The notes under the pieces were generated by a model, which was given only the letters and a program-made list of their open reading frames with translations, was not told where the DNA came from and searched no databases. A DNA stretch of 62,523 bases from Clostridia bacterium. GTDB taxonomy: Bacteria > Bacillota > Clostridia > Oscillospirales > CAG-272. Shown here one piece after another: positions 1 to 9,424 of this stretch. The stretch is from NCBI GenBank assembly GCA_017456145.1, contig JAFTJZ010000073.1:1-62523 (forward strand). Direction: 5' to 3'. The position numbers were made by a program, and so were the translations under genes. How positions within the stretch are numbered: position 1 is the stretch's first letter; each line of letters opens with the position of its first letter.

Positions 1-146
1 CCGTCCCTTTTCAGCGCTTTTTCAAAGGGGAAATCGCTCCTCGGCATTGACAACGCCTGCCTCTTTATCTCGTCAAGAGGTATTTTCTTTTTCGCCTCTG
101 CCACACGCTCTCTCGCGTGACCGGCAAGCTGATCAAGTATCGTCAT
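1..146 (-). CDS. trpC: Indole-3-glycerol-phosphate synthase, N-terminal part (cut by window edge)
   Basis: The first 48 codons are visible and begin [19 protein letters not shown], continuing to a PF(E)KAL segment that is typical of the N-terminal helix of indole-3-glycerol-phosphate synthase. The enzyme closes the indole ring in tryptophan synthesis from CdRP. The start codon overlaps the trpD stop by four bases (ATGA), so translation is probably coupled. The gene is last of the four visible trp genes, in the order E-G-D-C. The remaining two thirds lie outside the window, so integrity cannot be judged. Confidence 0.9.
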   Translation of the reverse strand, partial: MTILDQLAGHARERVAEAKKKIPLDEIKRQALSMPRSDFPFEKALKRD

Positions 147-1174
147 GCCTCTACCTCCGGACGGTTGCTGACCTCGATGAGCTTATGCAAGGCTTCAAGT
201 GCCTTGCCCGAGTCGATCAGCTCCGCGGCGAGCTTTACGCCATCCGCCATCGTTTCAGCCTTACCGCCGATATAGAGCGCCGCGCCCGCATTCATCAAAA
301 CGGCGTTTCTCTTGTGCCCCTTCTCTCCGTTCAGAATGGCAAGGGTAATCTTGGCATTTTCCTCGGGTGTACCGCCCATAAGGTCTGCCTTTTCGCAACG
401 CTCAAAGCCGAAATCCTCTGGCGTGATAACGTAGGATTTGAACCAACCATCCTTGAACTCGCAAACGGTGGTCGAGGCGCTCATGGAAATTTCGTCCAGC
501 TTATCCTGTCCGTACACGACCATCCCGCGCTTGACACCGAGGTTAATAAGCACCTGCGCCAGCGGTTCGACAAGATAATCGTCATATACGCCGAGAAGCT
601 GCATAGACGGTGTCGCCGGGTTAGTCAGCGGTCCAAGGATATTGAACACGGTGCGGAAGCCCAGCTCCTTACGGATGGCTCCGACGTATTTCATTGAGGT
701 GTGGTATTTCTGCGCGAAGAAAAAGCACATTCCAACCTCACAGAGAAGCTCTCTGCACCTCTCGGGGCTCTGCTGAATATTCACGCCGAGAGCCTCCAGA
801 CAATCTGCCGTTCCGCACTGTGAGGATGCAGCGCGGTTTCCGTGCTTTGCGACCTTCATACCTGCGGCGGCGGCAACGAGCGCGGAGGTGGTGGAGATAT
901 TAAAGCTGTGCGCTCCGTCACCGCCCGTACCGACGATCTCAAATACGTCCATCCCCGTTTCCACCTTGGTAGCGTGTGCTCGCATGGCGGCCGCGCAGCC
1001 CGCGATCTCATCGGTCGTTTCGGCTCTGGCACTCTTTGTGGAAAGTGCGGCAAGAAATGCGGCATTCTGTGTGGGGGTAGTCTCACCGCTCATGATTTCG
1101 TTCATGACAGTGTATGCCTCATCATAAGTGAGGTCTGCTTTGTTTACGATCTTTACAATCGCTTCTTTGATCAT
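143..1174 (-). CDS. trpD: Anthranilate phosphoribosyltransferase
   Basis: This enzyme transfers phosphoribose from PRPP to anthranilate, the second committed step of tryptophan synthesis. The 343-residue length is normal for the family. The PRPP-binding loop GTGGDG is at residues 82-87 and the family signature [15 protein letters not shown] at about 110-124. The start has a good ribosome site (AAAGGAG) upstream. It is a stand-alone TrpD, not fused to the TrpG amidotransferase. The gap to trpG, about 90 bp, is filled by a hairpin repeat that is also found elsewhere in the window. Confidence 0.97.
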   Translation of the reverse strand: MIKEAIVKIVNKADLTYDEAYTVMNEIMSGETTPTQNAAFLAALSTKSARAETTDEIAGCAAAMRAHATKVETGMDVFEIVGTGGDGAHSFNISTTSALVAAAAGMKVAKHGNRAASSQCGTADCLEALGVNIQQSPERCRELLCEVGMCFFFAQKYHTSMKYVGAIRKELGFRTVFNILGPLTNPATPSMQLLGVYDDYLVEPLAQVLINLGVKRGMVVYGQDKLDEISMSASTTVCEFKDGWFKSYVITPEDFGFERCEKADLMGGTPEENAKITLAILNGEKGHKRNAVLMNAGAALYIGGKAETMADGVKLAAELIDSGKALEALHKLIEVSNRPEVEA

Positions 1175-1195
1175 AATTCATATCTCCTTTCTTTC

Positions 1196-1246
1196 GGGGC
1201 TTTGCCCCGCACCCCATTCAAGGAACTTTTTGAAAAAAGTTCCTTG
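1196..1246. repeat. Intergenic hairpin repeat, copy R1, inside the trp operon
   Basis: A GGGGC..GCCCC arm is followed by a near-perfect palindrome, CAAGGAACTTTTT/GAAAAAAGTTCCTTG. Similar pairs occur near 20.35, 20.62, 23.03, 30.27 and 62.3 kb. Here the element sits between the trpG stop and the trpD start, so it would form a strong hairpin in the mRNA. Whether it attenuates trpD/trpC or only protects the transcript cannot be told from sequence. Confidence 0.8.
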
Positions 1247-1263
1247 AAAATCTTCAAAAACGT

Positions 1264-1833
1264 TCAAACGGATCTTATGAAATTGTTCAGCATGGTTCTG
1301 CCGTCGGGTGTCATGATGGACTCGGGATGGAACTGCACGCCGTAGATGGGATATTCTTTGTGCTGTACCGCCATTATCTCGCCGTCTGTGGTGAGGGCGG
1401 TGATTTTTAATTCTTCGGGGATGGTGTCGGCATCCGCCGCAAGGGAGTGGTAACGGGCAACAGGCGCAATTTCGGGACACCCCTTGAACAGCGGGCAAGC
1501 CAAATCAAATTTGACGTCCGACTGCTTTCCGTGCATCAGCTCTTTTGCATAGGTGACCGTTGCGCCAAACGCAGCGCAGATTGCCTGATGTCCGAGACAA
1601 ACACCAAGGATAGGAATATCCTTGCCGAGTGTTTTTGCGACCTCTATGATCACACCCGCATCCTCGGGTCTGCCCGGTCCGGGAGAAAGAATAATGCGGT
1701 CGGGCTTAAGGCTCTTGATCTCCTCCACCGTCATCTCATCGTTGCGAATGACCTTGATGTTTGATTCGATTTCTCCTACAAGCTGAAAGAGGTTGTAGGA
1801 AAAGCTGTCGTAGTTGTCGATCAATAAAATCAT
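1264..1833 (-). CDS. trpG: Anthranilate synthase component II (glutamine amidotransferase)
   Basis: This is the class I glutamine amidotransferase subunit that delivers ammonia to TrpE. The nucleophile is Cys79 in GVCLGHQ, and His169 and Glu171 in FHPES complete the triad. The oxyanion-strand motif SPGPGRP is at about residues 50-56. The length of 189 is typical. The start overlaps the trpE stop by four bases (ATGA), which suggests translational coupling and matched subunit synthesis. In some bacteria this subunit also serves folate synthesis (PabA); the position directly after trpE favours the tryptophan role. Confidence 0.97.
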   Translation of the reverse strand: MILLIDNYDSFSYNLFQLVGEIESNIKVIRNDEMTVEEIKSLKPDRIILSPGPGRPEDAGVIIEVAKTLGKDIPILGVCLGHQAICAAFGATVTYAKELMHGKQSDVKFDLACPLFKGCPEIAPVARYHSLAADADTIPEELKITALTTDGEIMAVQHKEYPIYGVQFHPESIMTPDGRTMLNNFIRSV

Positions 1834-3296
1834 ATTTCATCCTCCTGCGCAAGGTGCAATGCCTTGAGTGATGCCTTTGCTTTGTTCAGGCACTCCTCAT
1901 ATTCCTTTTCGGGAACCGAATCGGCAACGATACCCGCGCCGCTCCTGACGAACACCTTTCCGTTCTTTTTATAGGCAATGCGGATGGCGATGCAGGTGTC
2001 CATATTTCCCGTAAAATCGATATATCCGATGGCACCACCGTAGATGCCGCGCTTGTTGTTTTCAAGCTCACCGATCAGCTGACACGCTCTGATCTTCGGC
2101 GCGCCTGACAGCGTTCCTGCGGGCAGTACCGCCTCAATGGCATCGAGCGCGTCATGGTGGTCGTCAATTTCACCCCGTACCGTAGAGCCGATATGCATCA
2201 CGTGGGAAAAGCGCTCAATGGAGTGTAGCTTTTCGACCTGTACGGTTCCAAACCTGCTGATTTTACCGAGGTCGTTCCGTCCGAGATCGACCAGCATATT
2301 GTGCTCGGCAAGTTCTTTTTTGTCAGCAAGCAGCTCCGTTTCAAGAGCTTTGTCCTCTTCCTTCGTCTTTCCTCTCGGTCTTGTTCCCGCCAAGGGAAAC
2401 GTATGGAGAACGCCGTTTTCCAGTTTAACCAAGGTTTCAGGAGAAGCTCCCGCAACCTCTACGTCCGTTCCGGAAAAGTAGAACATGTAGGGTGACGGAT
2501 TGATGGTGCGAAGAACACGGTAGGTGTTGAGAAGGCTACCCTCAAAGGGAGCGGAAAGTCTGTTGGATAAAACGATCTGAAAGATATCGCCCTCACGGAT
2601 ATGGTGTTTCGCTTTTTCTACCATACCGCAAAACTGCTCCTTGTCAAACAGCGGTGTTACCTCGCCTAAGAGTCTGCCGCCCGCCTCGTTCTTTTTTTCG
2701 CCATGGCGAATAAGCTCGAGCAATTGCTGCAGCTCCATGACCGCTTTATTGTAACCAACCTCCACGTCGTCAAGAGGCATATTGACAATGAGAATGATCT
2801 TTTGCTTGAGATGATCGAAGGCAATGACCTTATCAAAGAGCATCAAATCAACGTCACGAAATGCCTCGGTGTCCTGCACTACTCTTTTAACGCTCGGTTC
2901 GCTGTAAGCGAGATAATCATAAGAGAAATAACCCACAAGACCGCCCGTAAAGGAAGGAAGATGATCGAAACGCGGGCTTTTGTAATCCGCAAGGAGCTGG
3001 CGAAGGTATTCCGAGGGGTGATCCGTTCTCACCTTGAAATTGCCTGCCTTCATTTCCCCGTCACGACAGGTGATCTCCAGCTTCGGATCAAAGCCGAGGA
3101 AGGTATATCGTCCCCAAGTCTCGTTTGCCTGCGCGGATTCCAGCATATAGCAATGAGTGGATACGTTTTTCAGTATCTTCATTGTTTCAATCGGTGTTGT
3201 GAAGTCCGACAAGATCTCACAGCTCACGGGCAATACGTTATACTTGCCGGTAGCCGCGATTTTCTTGACCTCATTAAGTGTCGGTGAAAAATTCAT
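1830..3296 (-). CDS. trpE: Anthranilate synthase component I
   Basis: The protein (488 residues from the chosen ATG) converts chorismate and ammonia to anthranilate. The C-terminal chorismate-binding domain shows GTLSGAPK and the VRSGAGIVADS motif near the end. The N-terminal region has MLESAQ followed by RYTFLGFDP, matching the LLES tryptophan feedback-inhibition site. The reading frame stays open for 70 codons upstream, but that stretch is the T-box leader. The chosen start, MNFSPTLNEV, has an AGGAGG site a few bases before it and directly follows the second leader terminator. Confidence 0.96.
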   Translation of the reverse strand: MNFSPTLNEVKKIAATGKYNVLPVSCEILSDFTTPIETMKILKNVSTHCYMLESAQANETWGRYTFLGFDPKLEITCRDGEMKAGNFKVRTDHPSEYLRQLLADYKSPRFDHLPSFTGGLVGYFSYDYLAYSEPSVKRVVQDTEAFRDVDLMLFDKVIAFDHLKQKIILIVNMPLDDVEVGYNKAVMELQQLLELIRHGEKKNEAGGRLLGEVTPLFDKEQFCGMVEKAKHHIREGDIFQIVLSNRLSAPFEGSLLNTYRVLRTINPSPYMFYFSGTDVEVAGASPETLVKLENGVLHTFPLAGTRPRGKTKEEDKALETELLADKKELAEHNMLVDLGRNDLGKISRFGTVQVEKLHSIERFSHVMHIGSTVRGEIDDHHDALDAIEAVLPAGTLSGAPKIRACQLIGELENNKRGIYGGAIGYIDFTGNMDTCIAIRIAYKKNGKVFVRSGAGIVADSVPEKEYEECLNKAKASLKALHLAQEDEI

Positions 3297-3312
3297 GATC
3301 AGTACCTCCTGA

Positions 3313-3349
3313 ATTAAAAATACTCCTTTGACTTCATTGCCAAAGGAGT
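3313..3349 (-). terminator. Second (promoter-distal) leader terminator of the trp operon
   Basis: On the minus strand a 9-bp stem, ACTCCTTTG/CAAAGGAGT, is followed by an A/T-rich tract with a run of T. It lies between the T-box terminator and the trpE ribosome site. Two intrinsic terminators in series are more than a standard T-box needs. Confidence 0.7.
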
Positions 3350-3356
3350 TTATGCA

Positions 3357-3396
3357 AACAAAAACGCCCTTGACAGAAATATACTCTCTGTCAAGG
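3357..3396 (-). terminator. T-box intrinsic terminator of the trp leader
   Basis: On the minus strand the stem CCTTGACAGA/TCTGTCAAGG closes a short loop and is followed by GCGTTTTTG. It lies about 40 nt after the T-box sequence, the expected place for the terminator that competes with the antiterminator. The 5' arm begins with CCTT, which can pair with the AAGG of the T-box. Confidence 0.85.
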
Positions 3397-3686
3397 ACGA
3401 ATAAAGCACTTTGCTCTGCAAGTGCAACACTATCCGCGGTGCCACCTTGATTCACATCCGAAAAGGGTGTGCGCTTAGCAAGATACATCGTTCTTCGAAC
3501 GCGCATATCTCCGGCAATTAACGTCTGCCTTCAACGTCGCAGAATACTGGGAGAAGTCCCCTTCTCTTTTGACTGCGCCCTCAGCGGTCCATTTGTAGGA
3601 CAGTTTCTAACCCGACTCTCAGCTATGCGGGCTCTCTGTGTAGTCTTATCTTACGTTATCTCCGCTTCAACGGTTTATGATGCCAT

Positions 3687-3715
3687 ATTATAGCACACAA
3701 TTCCTACCTTGTCAA
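3687..3715 (-). promoter_or_regulatory. Sigma-A promoter of the trp operon
   Basis: A perfect TTGACA (3710-3715) and a perfect TATAAT (3687-3692) are separated by 17 bases on the minus strand. The start point would fall at about 3680, giving a leader of about 380 nt before trpE. Confidence 0.92.
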
Positions 3716-3752
3716 TGGGTTGACGAAAATTTTTCAAATTTTTTTCAAGAAG

Positions 3753-3785
3753 AGCGGAGAAATGGATCAAATTCTCCGCTTTTCT
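3753..3785. terminator. Bidirectional terminator-like hairpin between ftsH and the trp promoter
   Basis: AGCGGAGAA and TTCTCCGCT form a 9-bp stem, followed by TTTTCTTGTTT on the plus strand and by a T/C-rich tract on the minus strand. It probably ends ftsH transcription before the trp promoter. The 167 bases between it and ftsH hold no gene I can support. Confidence 0.6.
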
Positions 3786-3952
3786 TGTTTCCTCCGTTCG
3801 AAACGCGACAAGCCGTTAATATTTGCGCCGAACGGCAGTGCCGCAAAAGCGGCAAGCACGACCCAAAATTTCGATGCCGGATGGATTCAAACGATTGGAG
3901 CTGCTTGCGCATTTGCATCGGACATCTGCGCGATCGCCCGAATCCAGGCCTA

Positions 3953-5782
3953 TCATTGGACAGTTAATTCCTGATTTAATATTTCCATAAACTCATCGCC
4001 CGTGATGGTCTCGTTGATATAGAGATATTGAGCGAGCTGATCCAACTTTTTGCGATGTTCGATGATGATCTGTTTTGCCTTTTCGTACTGAGCCTTGACG
4101 ACCTCGACCACCTTTTCGTCGATCTTGGTCTGTGTCTCTGCCGAGCAAGCAAGGGCGGTATTACCACCGAGATATTGGTTGGTGACCGTCTCAAAGGCTA
4201 CCATGCCAAACTCGTCATTCATACCGAAACGGGTGATCATCGCGCGGGCAAGCTTGGTCGCCTGCTCGATATCATTGGACGCACCCGTAGTGATAGAGCC
4301 AACGGCAACCTCTTCCGCCACACGACCGCCCGTATAAGTAGCGATCTTGTTTTCTATCTCTTCTTTTGTCATCAGGTAGTGATTACCCTCATCCACCTGC
4401 ATCGTATATCCGAGCGCGCCCGAGGTGCGAGGCACGATGGTGATCTTCTGCACCGGCGCGGATTTTGATTGCTTTGCCGCAACCAGCGCGTGCCCGATCT
4501 CATGATATGCGACCACCATTTTTTCTTTATCCGTAAGGATCGCGTTTTTCTTCTGATACCCCGCGATCACCGTTTCGATGCTTTCTTCAAGATCGGCCTG
4601 CGTTGCGGCTTTTCTACCTTGTCTTACCGCGCGAAGAGCCGATTCATTGACGATATTGGCAAGCTCCGCACCCGACGCCCCCGACGCCATTCGCGCGATC
4701 CGCGTATAGTCTACGTTGGGTTCGACCTTGATCTTCTTTGCGTGGACCCTGAGAATTTCTTCTCTGCCCTTGAGATCGGGGAGCTCCACCGGAACACGGC
4801 GGTCAAACCGTCCGGGGCGTGTCAGTGCGGGATCCAGCGTTTCGGGACGGTTGGTGGCAGCAAGGATGACGACCCCGGTATTGCCTTCAAAACCGTCCAT
4901 TTCCGTGAGCAGCTGATTGAGCGTCTGCTCGCGCTCATCGTTACGGCTGAAACCGTCGCGCTTGCCGCCGATGGCATCGATCTCATCAATAAAGACGATG
5001 CAAGGGGCTTTTTCATTTGCCTGCTTGAACAGATCTCTTACCTTCGACGCACCCATGCCGACAAACATCTCCACAAATTCCGAGCCCGACATAGAGAAGA
5101 ACGGAACGCCTGCCTCGCCCGCAACGGCTTTTGCGAGCATGGTCTTACCCGTCCCGGGAGGGCCTACAAGAAGGAGACCCTTGGGCATCTTGGCACCGAT
5201 CTCCTCATATTTTTTAGGACAATGGAGATAATCCACGATCTCGGCAAGGCTTTCCTTCGCCTCATCCTCACCGGCTACGTCGGCAAACTTGATTCCGTTG
5301 TCGGATTTGACGTATACCTTGGCATTGCTCTTACCCATGTTGAACATCATGGAATTTTGTCCACCCATTTTCTTCATCATCTGTCGGGAAATGAGCTGTC
5401 CTATCAGGACAAAGAACACCATCGGAAGCACCCAGTTTATGATGATCTGGGAAAAGATTCCGGGCTGCTCAATGATCTCTCCCTTAAAATCGGCTCCCGC
5501 TGCATGGAGACGTTCGGTCAGCCCGGGATCACTGACGATACCCGTCTTATATACCTGCTTTTGTTCCTTGTCGGTAAACATGATATAGTTTTCCGTTTCA
5601 ACGATCTGGACAAGTCCAATGTTGCCCTCATTCGTCATCGTCATAAAGGTACCGTAATCTGTTTCTTTCACTTGCGCATTCGCGATCATCGGCATAATGA
5701 CCATGTTGAACACAAGAAGGCAAGCCAGTACGGCAAAATAAAAAATTCGCAATTGCTTTTTCGGCTTGTTCACCTCATTCAT
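3953..5782 (-). CDS. ftsH: ATP-dependent zinc metalloprotease FtsH
   Basis: FtsH is a hexameric membrane AAA+ protease that degrades misfolded membrane proteins and short-lived regulators. The chosen start ([20 protein letters not shown] site) gives 609 residues. Transmembrane segments are at about 13-33 and 112-132, flanking an extracytoplasmic domain. Walker A GPPGTGKT is at 207-214, Walker B IVFIDEID at 262-269, and the zinc-protease HEIGH at 427-431. All key residues are present. The upstream promoter carries the 15-bp box shared with the two-component system at 10.8-11.5 kb, suggesting envelope-stress control. Confidence 0.97.
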   Translation of the reverse strand: MNEVNKPKKQLRIFYFAVLACLLVFNMVIMPMIANAQVKETDYGTFMTMTNEGNIGLVQIVETENYIMFTDKEQKQVYKTGIVSDPGLTERLHAAGADFKGEIIEQPGIFSQIIINWVLPMVFFVLIGQLISRQMMKKMGGQNSMMFNMGKSNAKVYVKSDNGIKFADVAGEDEAKESLAEIVDYLHCPKKYEEIGAKMPKGLLLVGPPGTGKTMLAKAVAGEAGVPFFSMSGSEFVEMFVGMGASKVRDLFKQANEKAPCIVFIDEIDAIGGKRDGFSRNDEREQTLNQLLTEMDGFEGNTGVVILAATNRPETLDPALTRPGRFDRRVPVELPDLKGREEILRVHAKKIKVEPNVDYTRIARMASGASGAELANIVNESALRAVRQGRKAATQADLEESIETVIAGYQKKNAILTDKEKMVVAYHEIGHALVAAKQSKSAPVQKITIVPRTSGALGYTMQVDEGNHYLMTKEEIENKIATYTGGRVAEEVAVGSITTGASNDIEQATKLARAMITRFGMNDEFGMVAFETVTNQYLGGNTALACSAETQTKIDEKVVEVVKAQYEKAKQIIIEHRKKLDQLAQYLYINETITGDEFMEILNQELTVQ

Positions 5783-5830
5783 CTGTAAATATCTCCTTGT
5801 AATTAGCATTATTCTTGATTTTACGACAAA

Positions 5831-5863
5831 ATTATACAGTCAAAATATAAACTGAAACGAAAC
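5831..5863 (-). promoter_or_regulatory. ftsH promoter with two-component-system box (box A)
   Basis: On the minus strand GTTTCGTTTCAGTTT (5849-5863) is followed after exactly 12 bases by TATAAT (5831-5836). There is no good -35 hexamer; the box occupies its place, as expected for an activator of the OmpR/PhoB type. The same box and spacing recur at the response-regulator promoter and upstream of the lipid-gene cluster. Confidence 0.75.
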
Positions 5864-5998
5864 AAAGCCGAAAGATCCATGAGCCCCTTTATTCTTTACT
5901 ATTTATTGATAAAAAATTCACAAAATATACCAATTGTTTATTTTCGGTTTATAAATTCGGAGTAAACTACAAAAAAACCGAAGGGATATCAAGCTGTT

Positions 5999-7183
5999 AT
6001 GAAAATCGAGTGGAAAAGTTGCTTTAAGGCAGGCATCAGTATTTTCGTTTTATTCCTGTGTATTCACTATTGGCTAAACGTTGCCGGGGTGCTCGGCGCG
6101 TTGGTGGGAGCTGCGGCTCCGCTTTTCATCGGATGTGTGATTGCATATCTGATCAATATTCTTATGAGCTTTTATGAAAAGCACTACTTCCCAAAAGCCA
6201 AAAAACGGTTCTTGATTAAAAGTCGACGTCCGATCTGCTTGCTCGGTGCCGTTCTTACCTTGATCACCATCGTATTATTGATCTTAAAGTTGGTCGTTCC
6301 CCAGCTGACCTCTTGTGTGCAGGTCATTCTGTCCGCGATTCCCAATGCAATCGGAAAGATCCTTTCGTATCTAAAGAATGTCCATATTTTACCTGAGGAC
6401 ATTCTGGCCTCCTTGAGTGCGATCGATTGGAGATCCAGAGCGGAGGAGATCTTCACCCTATTCACCTCCGGCATCGGCAATGTGACAAACATTGTTGTCG
6501 GTGTGGTATCCTCGGTCTTTTCCGGTATCGTTACCACCATCGTAAGTGTGATCTTTTCGATTTACTTATTGACCGGGAAGGAAAAGGTCGGCGGTCAGAT
6601 CAACCGCCTGATGCAACGGTATATCAAGCATAATTGGTACAAAAAAATCATGCACGTGCTGACCACCATGCACGACTGTTTCCGACGTTACATCATCGGT
6701 CAATGTACCGAGGCGATAATTCTGGGCCTTTTGTGTACGCTCGGTATGTGGCTGCTCAAGCTGCCATATGCACCGATGATCGGCGCATTGACCGCGTTTA
6801 CAGCGCTCATTCCCGTTGCGGGCGGCTACATCGGTGCGGGCATCGGCGCCTTTATGATCCTCACGCAGTCTCCCATAAAGGCGTTGATCTTTCTGATCTT
6901 CATCGTCATACTGCAGCAACTGGAGGGCAATCTGATCTACCCGAAGGTGGTCGGCTCCTCGATGGGACTGCCCGGCATTTGGGTTCTTGCCGCAGTGACC
7001 ATCGGCGGCGGGCTGATGGGTATTTTCGGAATGCTGCTTGGGGTGCCGATGGCGGCTACCGTTTATCGACTTCTCCGCGAGGACGTTCACAACCCTTCTG
7101 CAAAGGATCGGGACAAAGAAAATAAAGAAATACCTAAAGGAGATGATTCACTTGTCAAAATCGATCAAGCTCACGCCGAGTGA
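5999..7183 (+). CDS. AI-2E family transporter (PerM/YdbI-type membrane protein)
   Basis: The 394-residue protein has about eight hydrophobic segments: two near the N-terminus, an amphipathic middle region rich in short helices, and a C-terminal bundle with ALIPVAGGYIGAGIGAF and the EGNLIYPKVVGSSMGLPGIWV block that marks the AI-2E/PerM family. Members move small molecules or ions; the family name does not prove autoinducer export. The ATG follows GAAGGGATATC. Its last 32 bases overlap the glycosidase gene, so the two are co-translated. It is divergent from ftsH. Confidence 0.9.
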   Translation: MKIEWKSCFKAGISIFVLFLCIHYWLNVAGVLGALVGAAAPLFIGCVIAYLINILMSFYEKHYFPKAKKRFLIKSRRPICLLGAVLTLITIVLLILKLVVPQLTSCVQVILSAIPNAIGKILSYLKNVHILPEDILASLSAIDWRSRAEEIFTLFTSGIGNVTNIVVGVVSSVFSGIVTTIVSVIFSIYLLTGKEKVGGQINRLMQRYIKHNWYKKIMHVLTTMHDCFRRYIIGQCTEAIILGLLCTLGMWLLKLPYAPMIGALTAFTALIPVAGGYIGAGIGAFMILTQSPIKALIFLIFIVILQQLEGNLIYPKVVGSSMGLPGIWVLAAVTIGGGLMGIFGMLLGVPMAATVYRLLREDVHNPSAKDRDKENKEIPKGDDSLVKIDQAHAE

Positions 7184-8678
7184 CCGAAGGGTCATTCGTA
7201 CCGTTGACGAACGGCTCATGTCTTACAACGTGGAAATGACAGAAATCACCGGCGGCACATTCTGGAAAGCATACACGCCCGCCCAGATTGCGGGGACGGA
7301 AGAATTTCAGGTCTCAAGCATTTCGTTTGATAATTTCACCGCCATGGCGGATCTGATGCAATATTATCCGCCGATCGACCTTTATAACGAACGGCTGCGC
7401 AGCCTTGCAAAGCAATTCGGCCCCGTCTGGATCCGTGTCTCGGGCTCTTGGGCAACCAAAACCTACTACGACTTTGACGGCACAACGGGCGGCAAAGCGC
7501 CCCGGGGATACCAGAGCGTACTGACCAAGGCACAGTGGATCGGCGTTCTTGAATTCGTCAAGGCAGTGGGCGGAAAGCTTTTGATCTCCGTAAGCAACTG
7601 CGAGGGCGACCACCCGGACGGCGGTGCACTCAATCTGACGCAAACCAAGAAGATCTTTGATTTCAGTCACGAATACGGCGTGGATATCGATGCCGCCGAA
7701 TTTATGAACGAGCCGAATATGCTTGCCATGTCGGGAGCACCGAAGGGCTATACCGCAGCCGATTATGCCAGAGATCAGGACATCTTCAACGGTTGGGTGC
7801 GCGAGCACTATCCAAGCTGTCTGCTCGTCGGCCCTTGCTCCCTTGGGGAAGGCGGCTTGGGCAAGTCAGATGTAAAAAGTGCGGGAGCCGGCATTGGCAG
7901 TATGATGAAGATGTGTACCACCGAGGCACTGCTGGACGGCACCAATATCCCTCTCGACGTATTCAGCTATCACTATTACAACAATGTCTCAGAGCGTCTT
8001 GGCTCCATGATGCGGGGATTGCGTTGGACAGCGGAGGACGCACACACCGACGCCTATTTGGACGTTGCTCTCATAAATGCGAAAACCTACGCGCAAAAAA
8101 GAGATCAGTTCGTCCCCGGCGGTCCGATGTGGGTAACCGAATCGGGGGATGCAGGCGGTGGCGGCGATACATGGGCATCCACCTATCTTGACGTATTCCG
8201 CACGCTCAATGAGCTCGGCAGCTTTGCCAAGGTCACAGACGGCGTGATTTTCCACAATACTCTGGCCTCCTCCGATTACGGCTTTTTGAAACACGGCACC
8301 TTTGAGCCGCGCCCCAACTATTTCGCCGTTCTGCTCTGGAACCGATTGATGGGAACAACGGTTTACGACTGCCAAAATTCCGACACCGAGGGGGTACGCA
8401 TCTATTGCCACTCTCGCAAGGACGGCAAGGACGGCTGTGTGTATCTGATCATCAACAATTCCTTGACCGAGAGCATCACACTCGAGCTGTCGGATGAGGC
8501 GGAAATCTATTCACTCTCCGGGAATGGAGATATTCGCTCTACTGTGATGTACCTGAACGGCAAGCCCCTTGGCCTTTCGGGGATTTCCGAGCTTTCTCCC
8601 ATGACTCCCGAGCAACACGCCGCGGGTACGCTGCTGCTCCCTTGTGCAAGCTGTACGTTTATCGCTGTCAGGAGTTGA
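7152..8678 (+). CDS. Clan-A glycoside hydrolase, GH79 (heparanase/beta-glucuronidase)-like
   Basis: The protein is 508 residues and has no signal peptide, so it is probably cytoplasmic. The acid/base candidate is Glu187 in FMNEPN and the nucleophile candidate is Glu330 in WVTESG; the sequence contexts and spacing resemble GH79 enzymes such as heparanase. A beta-sandwich-like tail follows from about residue 420. I chose the TTG start because AAAGGAG lies nine bases before it, whereas the ATG nine bases upstream overlaps that site. Substrate is unknown; a glucuronide or related uronide is a guess from the family. Confidence 0.75.
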   Translation: MSKSIKLTPSDRRVIRTVDERLMSYNVEMTEITGGTFWKAYTPAQIAGTEEFQVSSISFDNFTAMADLMQYYPPIDLYNERLRSLAKQFGPVWIRVSGSWATKTYYDFDGTTGGKAPRGYQSVLTKAQWIGVLEFVKAVGGKLLISVSNCEGDHPDGGALNLTQTKKIFDFSHEYGVDIDAAEFMNEPNMLAMSGAPKGYTAADYARDQDIFNGWVREHYPSCLLVGPCSLGEGGLGKSDVKSAGAGIGSMMKMCTTEALLDGTNIPLDVFSYHYYNNVSERLGSMMRGLRWTAEDAHTDAYLDVALINAKTYAQKRDQFVPGGPMWVTESGDAGGGGDTWASTYLDVFRTLNELGSFAKVTDGVIFHNTLASSDYGFLKHGTFEPRPNYFAVLLWNRLMGTTVYDCQNSDTEGVRIYCHSRKDGKDGCVYLIINNSLTESITLELSDEAEIYSLSGNGDIRSTVMYLNGKPLGLSGISELSPMTPEQHAAGTLLLPCASCTFIAVRS

Positions 8679-8680
8679 AT

Positions 8681-9424
8681 ATGAAAAAGCGAAGAAATAT
8701 AAAGGCAACAAGCGTCATCGCTTATATCTTGTTTTCGACGTTGATCTTATCGGTCGGTTATGCCGTCATCCGCTGCATGATGGCACCGTCGGAGATCGCC
8801 CAGGGGGAGCCTTATGAGAAATTGAAGAGCGATTACGTGCTGATGATCGTACAATGTGCTCTGGGGATTATCGTCATGATGTTGCCGACCTTCATATCAC
8901 ACAAGTGGAAGATCGTTGTACCAAACGCGATCGTGATCCTGTATTACATCTTTCTCTATTGTGCCATCTATTTGGGAGAGGTACAGAATTTTTACTACGT
9001 CATCCCGTTCTGGGATGTCATATTGCACGCCTTTTCGGGCGCCATGCTGGGCGCACTCGGGTTTATTCTGGTCGACTTGTTGAACAACGACAAAAAGATC
9101 CGTGTCAGCTTAAGCCCCTTCTTTGTCTCTGTATTCGCTTTTTGCTTTGCACTTGCGATCGGTGCCCTTTGGGAGGTGTACGAATTTTCCTTCGATGCCA
9201 TTCTTGGGCTGAATATGCAAAAGCATACCCTTGAAGATGGCACTGCACTCGTTGGAGCCAAGGCACTTGCCGATACGATGAAAGACATCATCGTAGATGC
9301 ACTGGCCGCCCTCGCAGTTGCCATACTCGGCTATTTCACAGGCAGAAAAAAAGGCTCTGCGCCCCAGCAGGGATCGAATGAACCGCCTTTGGAGCCAAGC
9401 CGATCCGAGCCTGTGCGGGAATAA
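8681..9424 (+). CDS. Integral membrane protein, YjdF/DUF2238-like
   Basis: The 247-residue protein has about six hydrophobic segments. The segment FWDVILHAFSGAMLGALGF and the later ALWEVYEFSFD pair resemble YjdF/DUF2238 proteins, whose function is not established. The tail after residue 220 is short, charged and proline-rich. The start follows AGGAG by six bases and lies two bases after the glycosidase stop, so the three genes from 6.0 kb appear to form an operon ended by the hairpins near 9.6 kb. Confidence 0.7.
   Translation: MKKRRNIKATSVIAYILFSTLILSVGYAVIRCMMAPSEIAQGEPYEKLKSDYVLMIVQCALGIIVMMLPTFISHKWKIVVPNAIVILYYIFLYCAIYLGEVQNFYYVIPFWDVILHAFSGAMLGALGFILVDLLNNDKKIRVSLSPFFVSVFAFCFALAIGALWEVYEFSFDAILGLNMQKHTLEDGTALVGAKALADTMKDIIVDALAALAVAILGYFTGRKKGSAPQQGSNEPPLEPSRSEPVRE

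Larger units (their letters stand above)
3310..3680 (-). promoter_or_regulatory. Tryptophan-specific T-box riboswitch leader
   Basis: The conserved T-box element AAGGTGGCACCGCGG is at 3434-3448 on the minus strand and matches the AGGGTGGNACCGCG consensus closely. Upstream is a Stem I-like region with AGAGAGC...GCTGAGAG. A candidate specifier TGG (3589-3591, context AAATGGACCGC) would read tRNA-Trp. Uncharged tRNA-Trp should stabilise the antiterminator and allow trpE transcription. The element class is certain from the T-box sequence. The specifier is my manual reading, supported by the downstream genes. Confidence 0.92.

Noticed and set aside
3297-3506. Extending trpE by 70 codons to an upstream ATG
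   Set aside because: The extension lies in the T-box leader and runs through both terminators; the internal ATG has the proper ribosome site and family N-terminus.
3720-3974. Plus-strand frame of 84 codons between the trp promoter and ftsH
   Set aside because: It begins inside the trp promoter region, runs through a terminator hairpin and into the ftsH 3' end, with no ribosome site.
4469-5788. Long plus-strand open frame of 439 codons opposite ftsH
   Set aside because: It is antisense to a gene with all FtsH motifs, lacks a ribosome site and reads as low-complexity basic text. Similar long antisense frames opposite the importer binding protein (15827-16735) and the membrane propeller (24218-25492) were rejected for the same reason.
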